Source of the DNA: Helcococcus bovis
GTDB taxonomy: Bacteria; Bacillota; Clostridia; Tissierellales; Peptoniphilaceae
DNA: 64,000 nt
Assembly: GCF_046035435.1 (NCBI RefSeq)
Contig: NZ_JBFNFH010000005.1
Reading direction: 5' to 3' (one strand)
The position numbers and the translations under genes are program-made. A model generated the notes under the pieces. It was not told the origin of the DNA. It ran no database searches and was given only the letters and a program-made list of their open reading frames with translations. Below are positions 53,809 to 63,241 of the stretch, piece by piece. Numbering within the stretch: position 1 is the stretch's first letter; every line of letters starts with the position of its first letter.

Positions 53809-55758
53809 ATGAAAGGTAAAGTTTTAAATAACAGATACGAGATTAGAGATATTATTGGAATGGGAGGTATGGCCATAGTTTATGATGGGTATGATACTGT
53901 CCTAAATAGAGAAGTTGCCATAAAAATTCTTAAAGATAATCTTGTAGAAAATGAGGAATTTTTTAATAGATTAAAAGAAGAAGCTTCTGCTTCTGCATCT
54001 ATTTCAGATGATAATATTGTTTCAATTTATGATATTTCTACAACGATAATAAATGACAAAAGTGTTGATTATATTGTTATGGAAAAAATTAAGGGGACAA
54101 CTTTAAAGGAAATTATACATGAAAAATCTCCTTTAAGTAATGAAATGCTTTTGGATTATTCTATGCAAATTGCTAAAGCATTACAATCAGCTCATATTCA
54201 TGGACTTGTTCATAGAGATATAAAACCAGCTAATATTTTAGTAAATGGAAATAATAAAATTAAAGTTACTGATTTTGGTATAGCTAGAGTTGCTTCTGAT
54301 GTTACTATTACATATACATCATCAATTTTGGGAACTGTACATTATATATCTCCAGAACAAGCTAAAGGTCAACCTATTGATTCAAGATCTGATTTATATT
54401 CATTGGGAGTTTTAATGTATGAAATGGCTACAGGTAAAGTTCCTTTTGATGGAGAAAGCCCAGTAGGAATAGCAGTTAAGCATATACAAGAATACCCACA
54501 ACCTATTTCTGAGATCAATCCTAATTTTGATAAAAATTTAGAAAAAGTAATTTTAAAATTGTTAAACAAAAATCCTGAAGATAGATATAAAACTGCTAGT
54601 AATGTTTTAATAGATTTGAATAAGATAAAAACTGGAAGAGATATCGATATAAAAGGAAGAGAGAAAGATAGAGATAAGACTGTTAAAATTGCTCGAAAAG
54701 AGGATGTTTTACGTGAATCTGCAGTTTATAAGGCGAAAGTAGCAAAATCTGATGATTCAGAAAGTAATATTGGTGAAAAGAATAAACCAAATTGGAAGTT
54801 AATTATTATTATCGGGATATTAGTTCTTGCGATTTTTGGAACAATATATGCAATAGCAAATAATTTATCAATCAAGAATGAAGATAGTTTATTTGTTACT
54901 GTTCCAAGTGTTATAGATGTAAGTGAAAAAGATGCTATAAATTTATTAAAAGAAACTGGAATTGAAGTTTCAATTAAAGAAAGAATATTTGATAAATCAA
55001 TTATTAAGGGCAATGTAATTTTACAGTCTATAAAGCCTCAAACTAAGATAAAAAAAGGAGATGTTATTGAATTAACTATAAGTAAGGGGAGAGAATTGGT
55101 TAGAGTTCCCAATATTGTAGGATTTAATGTTGAAGATGTTAAAGATATTATTAAAAAGAACGGATTTAAGATTGGTACAACTAGCAATGAAGATTCTGAT
55201 GCTCCTAAAGGTCAGATAGTAAAACAATTTCCTAAAGAAGGGGAGAAAATTGAAAGTGGATCTGAAATTAATATAATTTTAAGCAACGGCACTAAAAAAG
55301 ATAAGAAAGACAGTAAAATTATCGTCCCAAGTGTTTTGAATTATGAGCAAGAAGAAGCAATAAGTTTACTAAAAAAATCAAATTTAGACGTTAAAATTGA
55401 AAGTGAAGCAAGTAATGTTGTAAGAAATCTTGTAATAAAACAAAAGCCTGAGCCTTCTACACAAGTAGAATCAGGTTCAATTGTTACTATAGTAATAAGT
55501 ACTGGTCCGCAAACTAATCCGGAAAATAATCCAAAGTTACAAGAATATGTATTTAATGTTAATGTTCCAAATACACCTAAAAAGACTTTTAATTTGACTA
55601 TTATAAATAATACAACTGGTGAAGTCGTGTTTAATAATACATTGAATAAAGATAATGCTAAAGATGGTAAAATCCAGGTTAAATTTAATGCTATCGAAAA
55701 TGCAAAATTTGATGTGTACTTTGATGGAGAAAAAGCAGACGTAAATTATGGAAACTAA
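53809..55758 (+). CDS. prkC: PASTA-domain Ser/Thr kinase PrkC
   Basis: This 649-residue Hanks-type kinase senses peptidoglycan and controls growth and wall synthesis. The kinase domain has IGMGGMAIVYDG, VAIKIL, HRDIKPANIL and DFGIAR. A membrane helix (about 330-350: LIIIIGILVLAIFGTIYAI) leads to three extracellular PASTA repeats and a ~60-residue C-terminal domain. ATG 53809 is chosen; the in-frame TTG 12 bases upstream is inside the ribosome site TTGGAGG. It overlaps rsgA by 11 bases. Confidence 0.94.
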   Translation: MKGKVLNNRYEIRDIIGMGGMAIVYDGYDTVLNREVAIKILKDNLVENEEFFNRLKEEASASASISDDNIVSIYDISTTIINDKSVDYIVMEKIKGTTLKEIIHEKSPLSNEMLLDYSMQIAKALQSAHIHGLVHRDIKPANILVNGNNKIKVTDFGIARVASDVTITYTSSILGTVHYISPEQAKGQPIDSRSDLYSLGVLMYEMATGKVPFDGESPVGIAVKHIQEYPQPISEINPNFDKNLEKVILKLLNKNPEDRYKTASNVLIDLNKIKTGRDIDIKGREKDRDKTVKIARKEDVLRESAVYKAKVAKSDDSESNIGEKNKPNWKLIIIIGILVLAIFGTIYAIANNLSIKNEDSLFVTVPSVIDVSEKDAINLLKETGIEVSIKERIFDKSIIKGNVILQSIKPQTKIKKGDVIELTISKGRELVRVPNIVGFNVEDVKDIIKKNGFKIGTTSNEDSDAPKGQIVKQFPKEGEKIESGSEINIILSNGTKKDKKDSKIIVPSVLNYEQEEAISLLKKSNLDVKIESEASNVVRNLVIKQKPEPSTQVESGSIVTIVISTGPQTNPENNPKLQEYVFNVNVPNTPKKTFNLTIINNTTGEVVFNNTLNKDNAKDGKIQVKFNAIENAKFDVYFDGEKADVNYGN

Positions 55759-56626
55759 AGGTATTATAATTAAATCTCAAAAAGAGTTATATTATGTTAA
55801 ATATAAAAATCAACTTTATATGTGTAAAGCTAGGGGAGTATTTAGAGAAAGAAATTTAAAACCGTTAGTTGGAGATAAGGTTGATATACAGATATTAGAT
55901 GAAAATACAGGATATATTGAAAAAGTTTATGATAGAAAAAATTCATTAATAAGGCCACCTATAGCAAATATCGATCAAATACTTTTAGTTCATAGTTTAG
56001 TTGATCCTGAAATAAATTATGTTACTTTTGATAAATATTTAGTTATGTTGGAACATTATGATATTCCTGTAAAAATAGTTATAAATAAAGCGGATTTAGC
56101 AACAGAAGAAGATATCAAAAAATTTGAAAAAATATATAGTAAAACTAACTATGAATATATTTTTACAAGTGCTTATGAAAAAAAAGGTATTAGAAAATTA
56201 CATGAATTAATGAAAGATAAAATATCATCATTTGCAGGGCCGTCTGGAGTAGGGAAATCAACTATATTAAATTTATTACACGAAGATTTTGATGTTAAAA
56301 CTGGAAATATTAGTAATAAAACTTCAAGAGGCAAACATACAACAAGGCATACAGAATTATTTGAAATTGATGAAAATACTTTTATTTTTGATACACCTGG
56401 ATTCAGCTCTTTAGATTTAAATTTTATAAAAAATTATAGAGACATAAAAAAATATTATCCAGAGTTTGAAATTTTAAAAAATAAATGTAAATTTAATGAT
56501 TGTGATCATATAAATGAGCCGAAATGCGCTGTAAAATATGAATTAGAAAAAAATAATTTAAGTAAAAATAGATATGAAAGCTATCTATATATTTACAATG
56601 AGATAAAGAATGGAAGGAAATATTAA
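55748..56626 (+). CDS. rsgA: Ribosome small-subunit GTPase RsgA
   Basis: This 292-residue circularly permuted GTPase checks 30S maturation. It has an N-terminal OB domain, permuted G motifs (NKADLATEED, then GPSGVGKSTILN, then DTPGFSSLD) and a C-terminal zinc finger (CKFNDCDH...CAVK). Its ATG overlaps the end of prkC, suggesting coupling, and its stop overlaps rpe. Length is normal. Confidence 0.95.
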   Translation: METKGIIIKSQKELYYVKYKNQLYMCKARGVFRERNLKPLVGDKVDIQILDENTGYIEKVYDRKNSLIRPPIANIDQILLVHSLVDPEINYVTFDKYLVMLEHYDIPVKIVINKADLATEEDIKKFEKIYSKTNYEYIFTSAYEKKGIRKLHELMKDKISSFAGPSGVGKSTILNLLHEDFDVKTGNISNKTSRGKHTTRHTELFEIDENTFIFDTPGFSSLDLNFIKNYRDIKKYYPEFEILKNKCKFNDCDHINEPKCAVKYELEKNNLSKNRYESYLYIYNEIKNGRKY

Positions 56627-57288
56627 TGAAGGAATTATCACCATCACTGTTAGCTGCAGATTTTTATGATTTAAGTTCTCAGATTGAAGAGTTGAATAAA
56701 ACGGATGTAAAATATTTACATTTAGATGTAATGGATGGAAGCTATGTACCGAATATATCATTTGGACCAGATGTAATCAATAATTTAAGAAAACATACAA
56801 ATCTAATTTTTGATACACATTTAATGATACAAAATCCTGAAAAATATATTGATAAATTTGTAGAGGTGGGATCTGATATAATATCATTTCATCCAGAAAC
56901 CACAATACATCCAAATAGAGTTGTTTCTCAAATTAAATCTAAAGGTGTTAAAGCTGGTATTGTTTTAAATACGCATACTGATGAAAATATATTAAAATAT
57001 TTAATTCAGGATATTGATTTAATTCTAATAATGTCTGTAGTTCCCGGATTTGGTGGGCAAAAGTTTATTCCACAAATTTTAGAAAAGATTAAACGTGTTC
57101 GTAAAATGATTGATGAATCTGGAAGAGATATTATTTTAGAAGTAGACGGTGGTGTAAAATTAGAAAATGCAAAAGAAATTTTAGATGCAGGATGTGACTT
57201 ATTAGTTGCAGGTTCAGCAATTTTTAATCAAAATGGTATTGAAAATAATGTAAATGAATTTTACAAGGTTTTAGGAAATGAAAAATAA
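56626..57288 (+). CDS. rpe: Ribulose-phosphate 3-epimerase
   Basis: This 220-residue TIM-barrel enzyme interconverts ribulose 5-phosphate and xylulose 5-phosphate in the pentose phosphate pathway. Family motifs are LSPSLLAADF, HLDVMDGSYVPNISFG, DTHLMI, MSVVPGFGGQKF and EVDGGV, covering the metal and catalytic residues. It overlaps rsgA by one base and thiN by 11. Confidence 0.96.
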   Translation: MKELSPSLLAADFYDLSSQIEELNKTDVKYLHLDVMDGSYVPNISFGPDVINNLRKHTNLIFDTHLMIQNPEKYIDKFVEVGSDIISFHPETTIHPNRVVSQIKSKGVKAGIVLNTHTDENILKYLIQDIDLILIMSVVPGFGGQKFIPQILEKIKRVRKMIDESGRDIILEVDGGVKLENAKEILDAGCDLLVAGSAIFNQNGIENNVNEFYKVLGNEK

Positions 57289-57919
57289 AGCAATTATTTT
57301 TGCTGGTGGGACTATTTCTGGCTTAAATAATATAAATTTGATAAATGATGTAAATATTAATGAACTTTACTCTATATGTGTTGATAGAGGCGTAGACTTT
57401 GCTATAGAAAATAAAATTAAAATTGATATTGCCATTGGGGATTTTGATTCTACAAGTAAAGAATCTATTGTTTTTTTAAGAAAACATAATATTGAAACTT
57501 TAGTCTTCAATAAAGATAAAGATATGACAGATATGGAATTAGCTCTAAATTTTTGTATTGAAAATGATGTTAATGAAGTTTATTTATTTGGTGCTACGGG
57601 GACAAGATATGATCATAGTATTTCAAATATTAATTTATTAAAAACATATTATGAAAAAGGTTTGAAAATATCAATAATTGATGAAAAAAATTATATTTTT
57701 TATATAAATAAATCTACTATTATAAAAAAAGTAGATAGAAACATTTCTATTCTTCCTACTAATGAAAAGTGTGTATTTAGTTTATATGGTACAAAATGGG
57801 AATTGAAAAATCATCACTTAAAATTTGGAAGCTCTTTGACAATTTCAAATGAATTTGTAAATGATGCAAATATTGAAATTTTAAGTGGAAATATGTTTGT
57901 AATATTAAGTAAAGATTAA
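57278..57919 (+). CDS. Thiamine pyrophosphokinase
   Basis: This 213-residue enzyme makes thiamine diphosphate from thiamine and ATP. Typical motifs are CVDRGVDFAIENKIKIDIAIGDFDS, KDKDMTDMELAL and FGATGTRYDHS. A C-terminal beta-sandwich completes the fold. The usual symbol is thiN/tnk; I leave it open. Its end overlaps the convergent GIY-YIG gene by four bases, so there is no room for a terminator between them. Confidence 0.94.
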   Translation: MKNKAIIFAGGTISGLNNINLINDVNINELYSICVDRGVDFAIENKIKIDIAIGDFDSTSKESIVFLRKHNIETLVFNKDKDMTDMELALNFCIENDVNEVYLFGATGTRYDHSISNINLLKTYYEKGLKISIIDEKNYIFYINKSTIIKKVDRNISILPTNEKCVFSLYGTKWELKNHHLKFGSSLTISNEFVNDANIEILSGNMFVILSKD

Positions 57920-58188
57920 ATATTGAAAAGTTCTTCAAGGACAAATAATCCTTTGATTAACTTTTCTTTTTTATTTCTAGATAGTTGTTTAATTTTGTAT
58001 TCAAATCTTGTAGCTTCAATTTTATTAACGCATTTGTGTATAAACACATATTTTACAGGCACTCTACTTCTCGTATATTTTGAAGCCTTTTTATTATTAT
58101 GATTATTAATTCTTTTTTCAAGATTGTTAGTATATCCTGTATAATATGATTTATCAGAACACTCTAAAATATATACATAGTTACTCAT
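57916..58188 (-). CDS. GIY-YIG nuclease-domain protein (UPF0213)
   Basis: This 90-residue protein is a lone GIY-YIG domain: YVYILECSDKSYYTGYTNNL with the downstream Arg (EKRINNHN) and Glu (ATRFEYKIKQL) of the catalytic core. The YhbQ/YazA group is widespread and its role is unclear, with DNA repair suggested. It shares eight bases with the end of recX upstream on the same strand, so the two are co-expressed. Confidence 0.9.
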   Translation of the reverse strand: MSNYVYILECSDKSYYTGYTNNLEKRINNHNNKKASKYTRSRVPVKYVFIHKCVNKIEATRFEYKIKQLSRNKKEKLIKGLFVLEELFNI

Positions 58189-58789
58189 TTTTTAATACCT
58201 TATTAATAATGCTAAAACCAAATCCTTTTGAAGAAAGAAATCTAAAATATTTTTGTTTAATTTTATAATCGCTTAGATCTTCATTTTTATATTTCTTCTT
58301 AAATATAATCATTGCATTTTCATATTCTATTTCTTCATTATATTCTTCTAAATATTTTTTAGAAACTTTATCATCTATACCTTTTTCTTTTAGCTTAAAT
58401 TCAATCATTTTTTTACTTAAATTTCTGTAAGTAATATTTTGTTTAACATATTCTTCAGCATATCGTTCATCATTTAGTAAATCTAATTTTTTATAATAAT
58501 TAATTACTTTTTCAATCGCTGAATCTTTTTTGGTATGCTGTTTTATTTTTTTATAAACTTCTAATACTGTTCTCATTTTGTAATTGATGTAATTTTCAGC
58601 TATACTTTTGCAATTTTGATATATATCTTCATCTTCAAGTATATTATAAATTTTGGTATCTATTTCCTGATTAACTGTTAAATTTAATTTTTCATATAAT
58701 TCATATGAAATGTTAAATTTAGTTTCATTGTCTAAATTAACATTAAACAGATTTTTTTTATTATTAAAATTAATATTTTTAATTAACAT
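58181..58789 (-). CDS. recX: Regulatory protein RecX
   Basis: This 202-residue protein contains RecX-like helical repeats (YINYKMRTVLEVYKKI, LDLLNDERYAEEYVKQ, KMIEFKLKEKGID). RecX limits RecA filament growth. The start is ATG 58789, with AGAGG five bases in front; the in-frame GTG at 58795 lies next to that ribosome site. recA itself is not in the window. Confidence 0.85.
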   Translation of the reverse strand: MLIKNINFNNKKNLFNVNLDNETKFNISYELYEKLNLTVNQEIDTKIYNILEDEDIYQNCKSIAENYINYKMRTVLEVYKKIKQHTKKDSAIEKVINYYKKLDLLNDERYAEEYVKQNITYRNLSKKMIEFKLKEKGIDDKVSKKYLEEYNEEIEYENAMIIFKKKYKNEDLSDYKIKQKYFRFLSSKGFGFSIINKVLKNE

Positions 58790-58882
58790 AAGCACCTCTT
58801 AATATTAAGAATATATTTTATAAAATAAAAAGTCAAAATAAAATTATATAATTTTATTTTACGTTTAGAACTTGATAAATAC

Positions 58883-58911
58883 TTGACTTTTTTTGATAAA
58901 AATGTTATCCT
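58883..58911 (+). promoter_or_regulatory. Promoter of PC4/YdbC-like gene
   Basis: TTGACT (58883-58888) and an extended -10 (TGT-TATCCT, box at 58906-58911) are separated by 17 bases, only about 20 bases before the start codon. Confidence 0.65.
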
Positions 58912-58932
58912 ATTGCAAGTATAGGGGGACTT

Positions 58933-59154
58933 ATGGCAGAAATAAAATTTGAAATAGTTGAAAATCTTGGCGTATTATCTACTAATGCAAAGGGATGGAG
59001 GAAAGAATTAAATCTTGTTTCTTGGAATGAAAGAGAACCTAAATATGATTTACGTGATTGGAACGAAGATCATACTAGAATGACAAAAGGTATAACATTT
59101 ACGGAAGAAGAAGCAAAAGTTTTAAAAGAAATTTTAGAAGACGAGTTTAAGTAA
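58933..59154 (+). CDS. YdbC/PC4-family ssDNA-binding protein
   Basis: This 73-residue protein fits the YdbC/PC4-like family (IKFEIVENLGVLSTNAKGWRKELNLVSWN, ...KYDLRDW), whose members bind single-stranded DNA as whirly-type dimers. Its own promoter and terminator flank it, so it is a monocistronic gene. The ribosome site is AGGGGGACTT. The biological role in bacteria is poorly known. Confidence 0.8.
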   Translation: MAEIKFEIVENLGVLSTNAKGWRKELNLVSWNEREPKYDLRDWNEDHTRMTKGITFTEEEAKVLKEILEDEFK

Positions 59155-59164
59155 AATATATAAT

Positions 59165-59188
59165 AGACCTAAGATTAGGTCTTTATTT
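59165..59188 (+). terminator. Terminator after YdbC-like gene
   Basis: An eight-bp stem (agacctaa / ttaggtct) with a two-base loop is followed by TTATTTAT. Confidence 0.65.
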
Positions 59189-59212
59189 ATAAATAAAATA
59201 TCAGAGGTTGTT

Positions 59213-59908
59213 ATGATTTATGCTATAGCTGATTTACATTTAGATATAACTAAGGAAAAAGATATGTCAGTTTTCGGCGGTAATTGGGATGGTTATGAAG
59301 AAAAAATTTTTAACCAATGGAATGACATAATAACTAATGAAGATCTTGTTTTGATACCTGGAGATATTTCTTGGGCTATGAAGTTGGAAGATGCAAAAAA
59401 GGATTTAGATAGAATTGATAAACTTAATGGTAATAAAATATTGATGAAGGGTAATCATGATTATTGGTGGAATTCACTAAAAAAAATTAATAGTCTAAAT
59501 TTTAAATCAATGAGTTTTTTACAAAATAACTCATTTATTTTTAACGAAAAAATTATTGTAGGGACAAGAGGTTGGGAAAGTAGAGATTCTGCATCATTTG
59601 ATGAAAATGATGAAAAAGTATTTTCTAGAGAACTTGCAAGATTAGAGTTATCAATTAATGATGCTCTAAATAGATTTGAAAAATATGATGAAATTATTGC
59701 AATGTTACATTATCCTCCTTTTGATAAAAAATTAGAACCAAATGAATTTAGTGAAATATTTAAAAAATATAATATAAAAAAAGTAATATACGGACATATA
59801 CATGGAAATCTGGCGAAAAAAATGCCGCATGGAATAATTGATGGTGTAGAATATTTTTGTGTATCAGGAGATTTAATTGATTTTAAGCCAGTAAAAATTA
59901 CAAATTAG
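59213..59908 (+). CDS. Metallophosphoesterase
   Basis: This 231-residue calcineurin-like phosphoesterase has the five metal-site blocks: IADLHLD, GDISWAM, KGNHDYWW, MLHYPPF and GHIHG. Its substrate cannot be inferred. It starts after AGAGGTTGTT and is followed nine bases later by greA, so the two may share transcripts. No signal peptide is present, so it should be cytoplasmic. Confidence 0.88.
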   Translation: MIYAIADLHLDITKEKDMSVFGGNWDGYEEKIFNQWNDIITNEDLVLIPGDISWAMKLEDAKKDLDRIDKLNGNKILMKGNHDYWWNSLKKINSLNFKSMSFLQNNSFIFNEKIIVGTRGWESRDSASFDENDEKVFSRELARLELSINDALNRFEKYDEIIAMLHYPPFDKKLEPNEFSEIFKKYNIKKVIYGHIHGNLAKKMPHGIIDGVEYFCVSGDLIDFKPVKITN

Positions 59909-59917
59909 GGAGAATAT

Positions 59918-60400
59918 ATGACAAGTAGTGAAAAAGTATTATTAACTCAAGAAGGTTATGATAAATTAAATGAGGAATTAGAATATTTAGTAACTGTAAA
60001 GAGAGCTGAATGTTCTGATAAAATAAGAATTGCAAGGGGTTTTGGAGATTTATCTGAAAACGCTGAATATGATGAAGCTAAAGATGAACAAGCAAAAGTA
60101 GAAGCAAGAATTGTTGAAATAGAATTACAATTAAAAAATGTTGAAATCATTGATGAAAGTACTAGAAAAAATAATAAAACAGTTTCCATAGGGGACACCG
60201 TTAAAGTTATTGATTTGAATAATAAAAAAGAAATGGAATTAATGATTGTAGGTACTATTGAAGCTAACATGGCTGAAAGAAAAATCTCAAATGAATCTCC
60301 ATTAGGAAAAGCTTTAATTAATTCTAAAGAAGGAGAAACTGTAGAAGTTAAAACTAAAGTAAATAAATTACAATACAAAGTTGAAAAAATTATTAGGTAG
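59918..60400 (+). CDS. greA: Transcription elongation factor GreA
   Basis: This 160-residue factor rescues backtracked RNA polymerase. The N-terminal coiled coil (KLNEELEYLVTVKRAECSDK) carries the acidic tip LSENAEYDEAK, and the C-terminal FKBP-like domain contains ISNESPLGKALI. It starts after AGGGAGAAT and precedes lysS by six bases, a common pairing in Firmicutes. Confidence 0.96.
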   Translation: MTSSEKVLLTQEGYDKLNEELEYLVTVKRAECSDKIRIARGFGDLSENAEYDEAKDEQAKVEARIVEIELQLKNVEIIDESTRKNNKTVSIGDTVKVIDLNNKKEMELMIVGTIEANMAERKISNESPLGKALINSKEGETVEVKTKVNKLQYKVEKIIR

Positions 60401-60406
60401 GTAATT

Positions 60407-62302
60407 ATGGCGGAACAAAATATCAATGAAATGCTTTTAATTAAAAGAGAAAAATTAAAAAAATTAAAGGAAAACGGTAAAAATCCTCATATAATTGAAA
60501 AAGCTAATATTAATGCTAAAGCTAAAAATATTGTTGATGAATTTGAAAAATATGAAGGAAAAATTGTTACAGTTGCAGGAAGAATTTTAGCAAAAAGAAC
60601 ATTTGGTAAAATTAACTTCTTCGTTTTACAAGACGATAGTGGTAGAATTCAAATTTTTAACAGACACAACATTTTAGGGGATGATTTATATAATGAAACA
60701 AAAGAGTTAGATATGGGAGATATTGCTTTATTTAAAGGTGAAGTGATTAAAACTCAAACAGGTGAAGTATCTGTATTAACACAAGAATTACAATTATTAA
60801 CTAAATCATTACAAATTTTACCAGAAAAATTTCATGGATTAAAAGATATGGATTTAAGATATAGACAAAGATATTTAGACTTAATCGTAAATCCAGAAGT
60901 TAAAGATGTATTTAGAAAGAGAACAAAAATTCTTTCAGGCATAAGAGAGTTTTTAGATAATAGAGATTATTTAGAAGTTGAAACTCCGATTTTAAATACA
61001 ATTGCTGGTGGGGCAAATGCTAGACCATTTATAACACATCACAATACTTTAGACATTGATATGTATTTGAGAATTGCAAATGAATTATACCTAAAACGTT
61101 TAATTGTTGGTGGTTTTGATAAAGTATATGAAATGGGTAGAATGTTCAGAAATGAAGGTATGGATGCAACACACAACCCAGAATATACTGCAATCGAGTT
61201 GTATGAAGCATATGCTGATTATAATGATATGATGGAAATCTTAGAGAATATGGTTTGTTCTGTAAATGAAAAAGTAAATGGCGGAAAGACAGTAGATTAT
61301 CAAGGAACAACAATTGATTTCACAACTCCTTGGAGAAGAATTACAATGGTTGATTCTATTAAAGAAGAGACAGGAATTGACTTTAATGAAATTAAAGATT
61401 TTGAAACAGCTAAAAAATTAGCTGATGAACATAAAATTGAAGTTAAACCAAGCGATAGATTAGGCAATATTATTGTTGCATTCTTTGAAGAATATGTTGA
61501 ATCAAAATTAATTCAACCAACATTCATCACACAATATCCAGTTGAAGTTTCACCATTGACAAAGAGAAATCCTGAAAATCCAGACATGACTCAAAGATTT
61601 GAAGCATTTATCTACGGTAAGGAAATTGCAAATGCATATAGTGAGTTAAATGATGCTGAAGATCAAAGAGGAAGATTTGAAGATCAATTAAGATTAAGAG
61701 AAGCTGGAGATGATGAAGCAAACTTATTAGATGAAGATTTTTTAAACGCTATCGAAGTTGGTATGCCTCCAACAGGTGGTTTGGGAATTGGTGTTGATAG
61801 ACTTGTAATGTTCTTGACAAACCAAACAACTATTCGTGATGTATTGTTATTCCCAACAATGAAGCCAATGGGTGGAGAAAAAATTTCTAAGGCAGAAAGT
61901 AATCAAGAAACATCTGCTCCAAAATTAGATTTATCAAAAGTTAAGATAGAACCTTTATTTAAAGAATTTGTAGACTTTGAAACATTCCAAAAGTCAGATT
62001 TTAGAATAGTTAAGGTATTAAACTGTGAAGAAGTTCCAAAATCCAAGAAGTTGTTGAAATTTACATTAAATGATGGTTCTGGAGTTGAAAGAACAATTTT
62101 ATCAGGTATTAAAGAATACTATTCAGCAGATGAATTGATTGGTAGGACATTAGTTGCAATAACAAACTTACCAGAAAGAAAGATGATGGGCATCCCATCA
62201 CAAGGTATGTTGATATCTGCTGTATATGAATATGAAGAAAAAGAAGGTTTGAACTTGTTGATGTTAGATAGTAACATTCCAGCAGGAGCGAAATTGTATT
62301 AA
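60407..62302 (+). CDS. lysS: Lysyl-tRNA synthetase (class II) with C-terminal tRNA-binding domain
   Basis: This 631-residue enzyme charges tRNA-Lys. It has an N-terminal OB anticodon domain (VTVAGRILAKRTFGKINFFVLQ), the class II core with motif 2 FDKVYEMGRMFRNEGMD and motif 3 GLGIGVDRLVMFL. The usual protein ends near residue 500. Here a linker leads to a ~105-residue Trbp111/EMAPII-type tRNA-binding domain (FETFQKSDFRIVKV, ...LPERKMMGIPSQGMLISA), the module normally found at the C-terminus of MetRS. The reading frame is continuous, so the fusion is real in this assembly. Confidence 0.96.
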   Translation: MAEQNINEMLLIKREKLKKLKENGKNPHIIEKANINAKAKNIVDEFEKYEGKIVTVAGRILAKRTFGKINFFVLQDDSGRIQIFNRHNILGDDLYNETKELDMGDIALFKGEVIKTQTGEVSVLTQELQLLTKSLQILPEKFHGLKDMDLRYRQRYLDLIVNPEVKDVFRKRTKILSGIREFLDNRDYLEVETPILNTIAGGANARPFITHHNTLDIDMYLRIANELYLKRLIVGGFDKVYEMGRMFRNEGMDATHNPEYTAIELYEAYADYNDMMEILENMVCSVNEKVNGGKTVDYQGTTIDFTTPWRRITMVDSIKEETGIDFNEIKDFETAKKLADEHKIEVKPSDRLGNIIVAFFEEYVESKLIQPTFITQYPVEVSPLTKRNPENPDMTQRFEAFIYGKEIANAYSELNDAEDQRGRFEDQLRLREAGDDEANLLDEDFLNAIEVGMPPTGGLGIGVDRLVMFLTNQTTIRDVLLFPTMKPMGGEKISKAESNQETSAPKLDLSKVKIEPLFKEFVDFETFQKSDFRIVKVLNCEEVPKSKKLLKFTLNDGSGVERTILSGIKEYYSADELIGRTLVAITNLPERKMMGIPSQGMLISAVYEYEEKEGLNLLMLDSNIPAGAKLY

Positions 62303-62311
62303 AATAAAAAA

Positions 62312-62380
62312 GACAAGATGATTTCTAACGTCCTCGGGCTAAGCCCTTCGGATTGATTCGAATTCATCTTGTTTTTTTTG
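62312..62380 (+). terminator. Terminator after lysS with GC-rich inner hairpin
   Basis: An outer stem (acaagatga 62313-62321 / tcatcttgt 62364-62372) ends in eight Ts. Inside it is an unusually GC-rich segment around gggctaagccc (62336-62346). It is larger than the other terminators here, which leaves a small structured RNA possible. Confidence 0.65.
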
Positions 62381-62451
62381 TCTGAAAAATTATATTATTT
62401 AACTTATTAATGCAGTTATAGATATTTTATCGACATTTGAAATTATAGTTA

Positions 62452-63050
62452 TTAGATATAGAATTATTAAATACTGTAAAAAAATATATTATAGAAAACA
62501 AGCAAAATTATCCTTTTTACCCTCGAAATAAGATGGAGGGATGTATTTTTAACGAAAATGGACACTTTATAGTATCTGATTTTTTAAGTCATACAACAAC
62601 TGTTAAAACAGCGAAAAAATAATAAATAATGGTAAAATAGTTTCAGCGGTTAAGGCTTTTTCTTTACTAGCTGATGATTTAGTAAAAAGTAAAAGAAATG
62701 CTGCAGGAGATCCATCAGATTATTTTGATTATGTTATGTTTGCTTGGTCAAATGTTAATTCAGGATATAGATTAGCAATGGAAAGGTATCTTGAAATAAG
62801 ACCGAGTGAAGAAGAATTAAATGAAAAATTTATCCCGGGTATTAGTTTTCATTTTAGATATGATGATGTTATTAAATATAAGGGATATATTTTTGATGGC
62901 TATCATTCTGCAAAAATTAAAGATGGTTTTAATTTAGAAGAACTTTTATATTTGTGTGTTATTCCACAAAGCTTAAGGTCAGAATTTGACTTAATAATTC
63001 CTAAATCAATAAAAAATAGAGTTATTTATATTGAATATGAAGGAGAATAA
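62452..63050 (+). pseudogene. Frameshifted gene of unknown family
   Basis: Frame A (from about 62452) encodes LLNTVKKYIIENKQNYPFYP..., GHFIVSDFLSHTTTVKTAKK and stops at 62620. Frame B continues without a gap as IINNGKIVSAVKAFSLLADDLV..., GDPSDYFDYVMFAWSNVNSG to a stop at 63050. A one-base loss in the A-run at 62614-62619 explains the shift. No start codon is found for frame A; stops at 62446-62448 and further upstream suggest a second lesion. The longest intact piece starts at ATG 62736 (104 residues). I do not recognise the family. The 62381-62451 stretch holds nothing else. Confidence 0.6.
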
Positions 63051-63230
63051 TTAATAAAATGGAATGAAAAGGTATATGATAAAATTAGTAGTATAGATTC
63101 CGTTGACAATATTTTAGCATTTTACGAAGAGGAAATTAGTTATAGTTGTAATAATAATGTTTGAAAGAAAATCTTTTGTTCTGGAAAAGTTAATTTTAGA
63201 GCGAAGAATAAAGTAAAAATCAATTCTTAA
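63051..63230 (+). pseudogene. In-frame continuation of the decaying gene, or a separate fragment
   Basis: Beyond the TAA at 63048-63050 the same frame encodes LIKWNEKVYDKISSIDSVDN..., with another stop at 63162-63164 and a third at 63228-63230. There is no start codon with a ribosome site. Either the upstream gene once ran through to 63230 and has gained two nonsense changes, or this is the remnant of a second gene. No domain is recognised. Confidence 0.35.
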
Positions 63231-63241
63231 GGAGTTATTAT

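Noticed and set aside
59956..60426. 156-codon minus-strand ORF opposite greA
   Set aside because: It mirrors greA completely and has the Ser/Phe/Leu bias typical of antisense frames.
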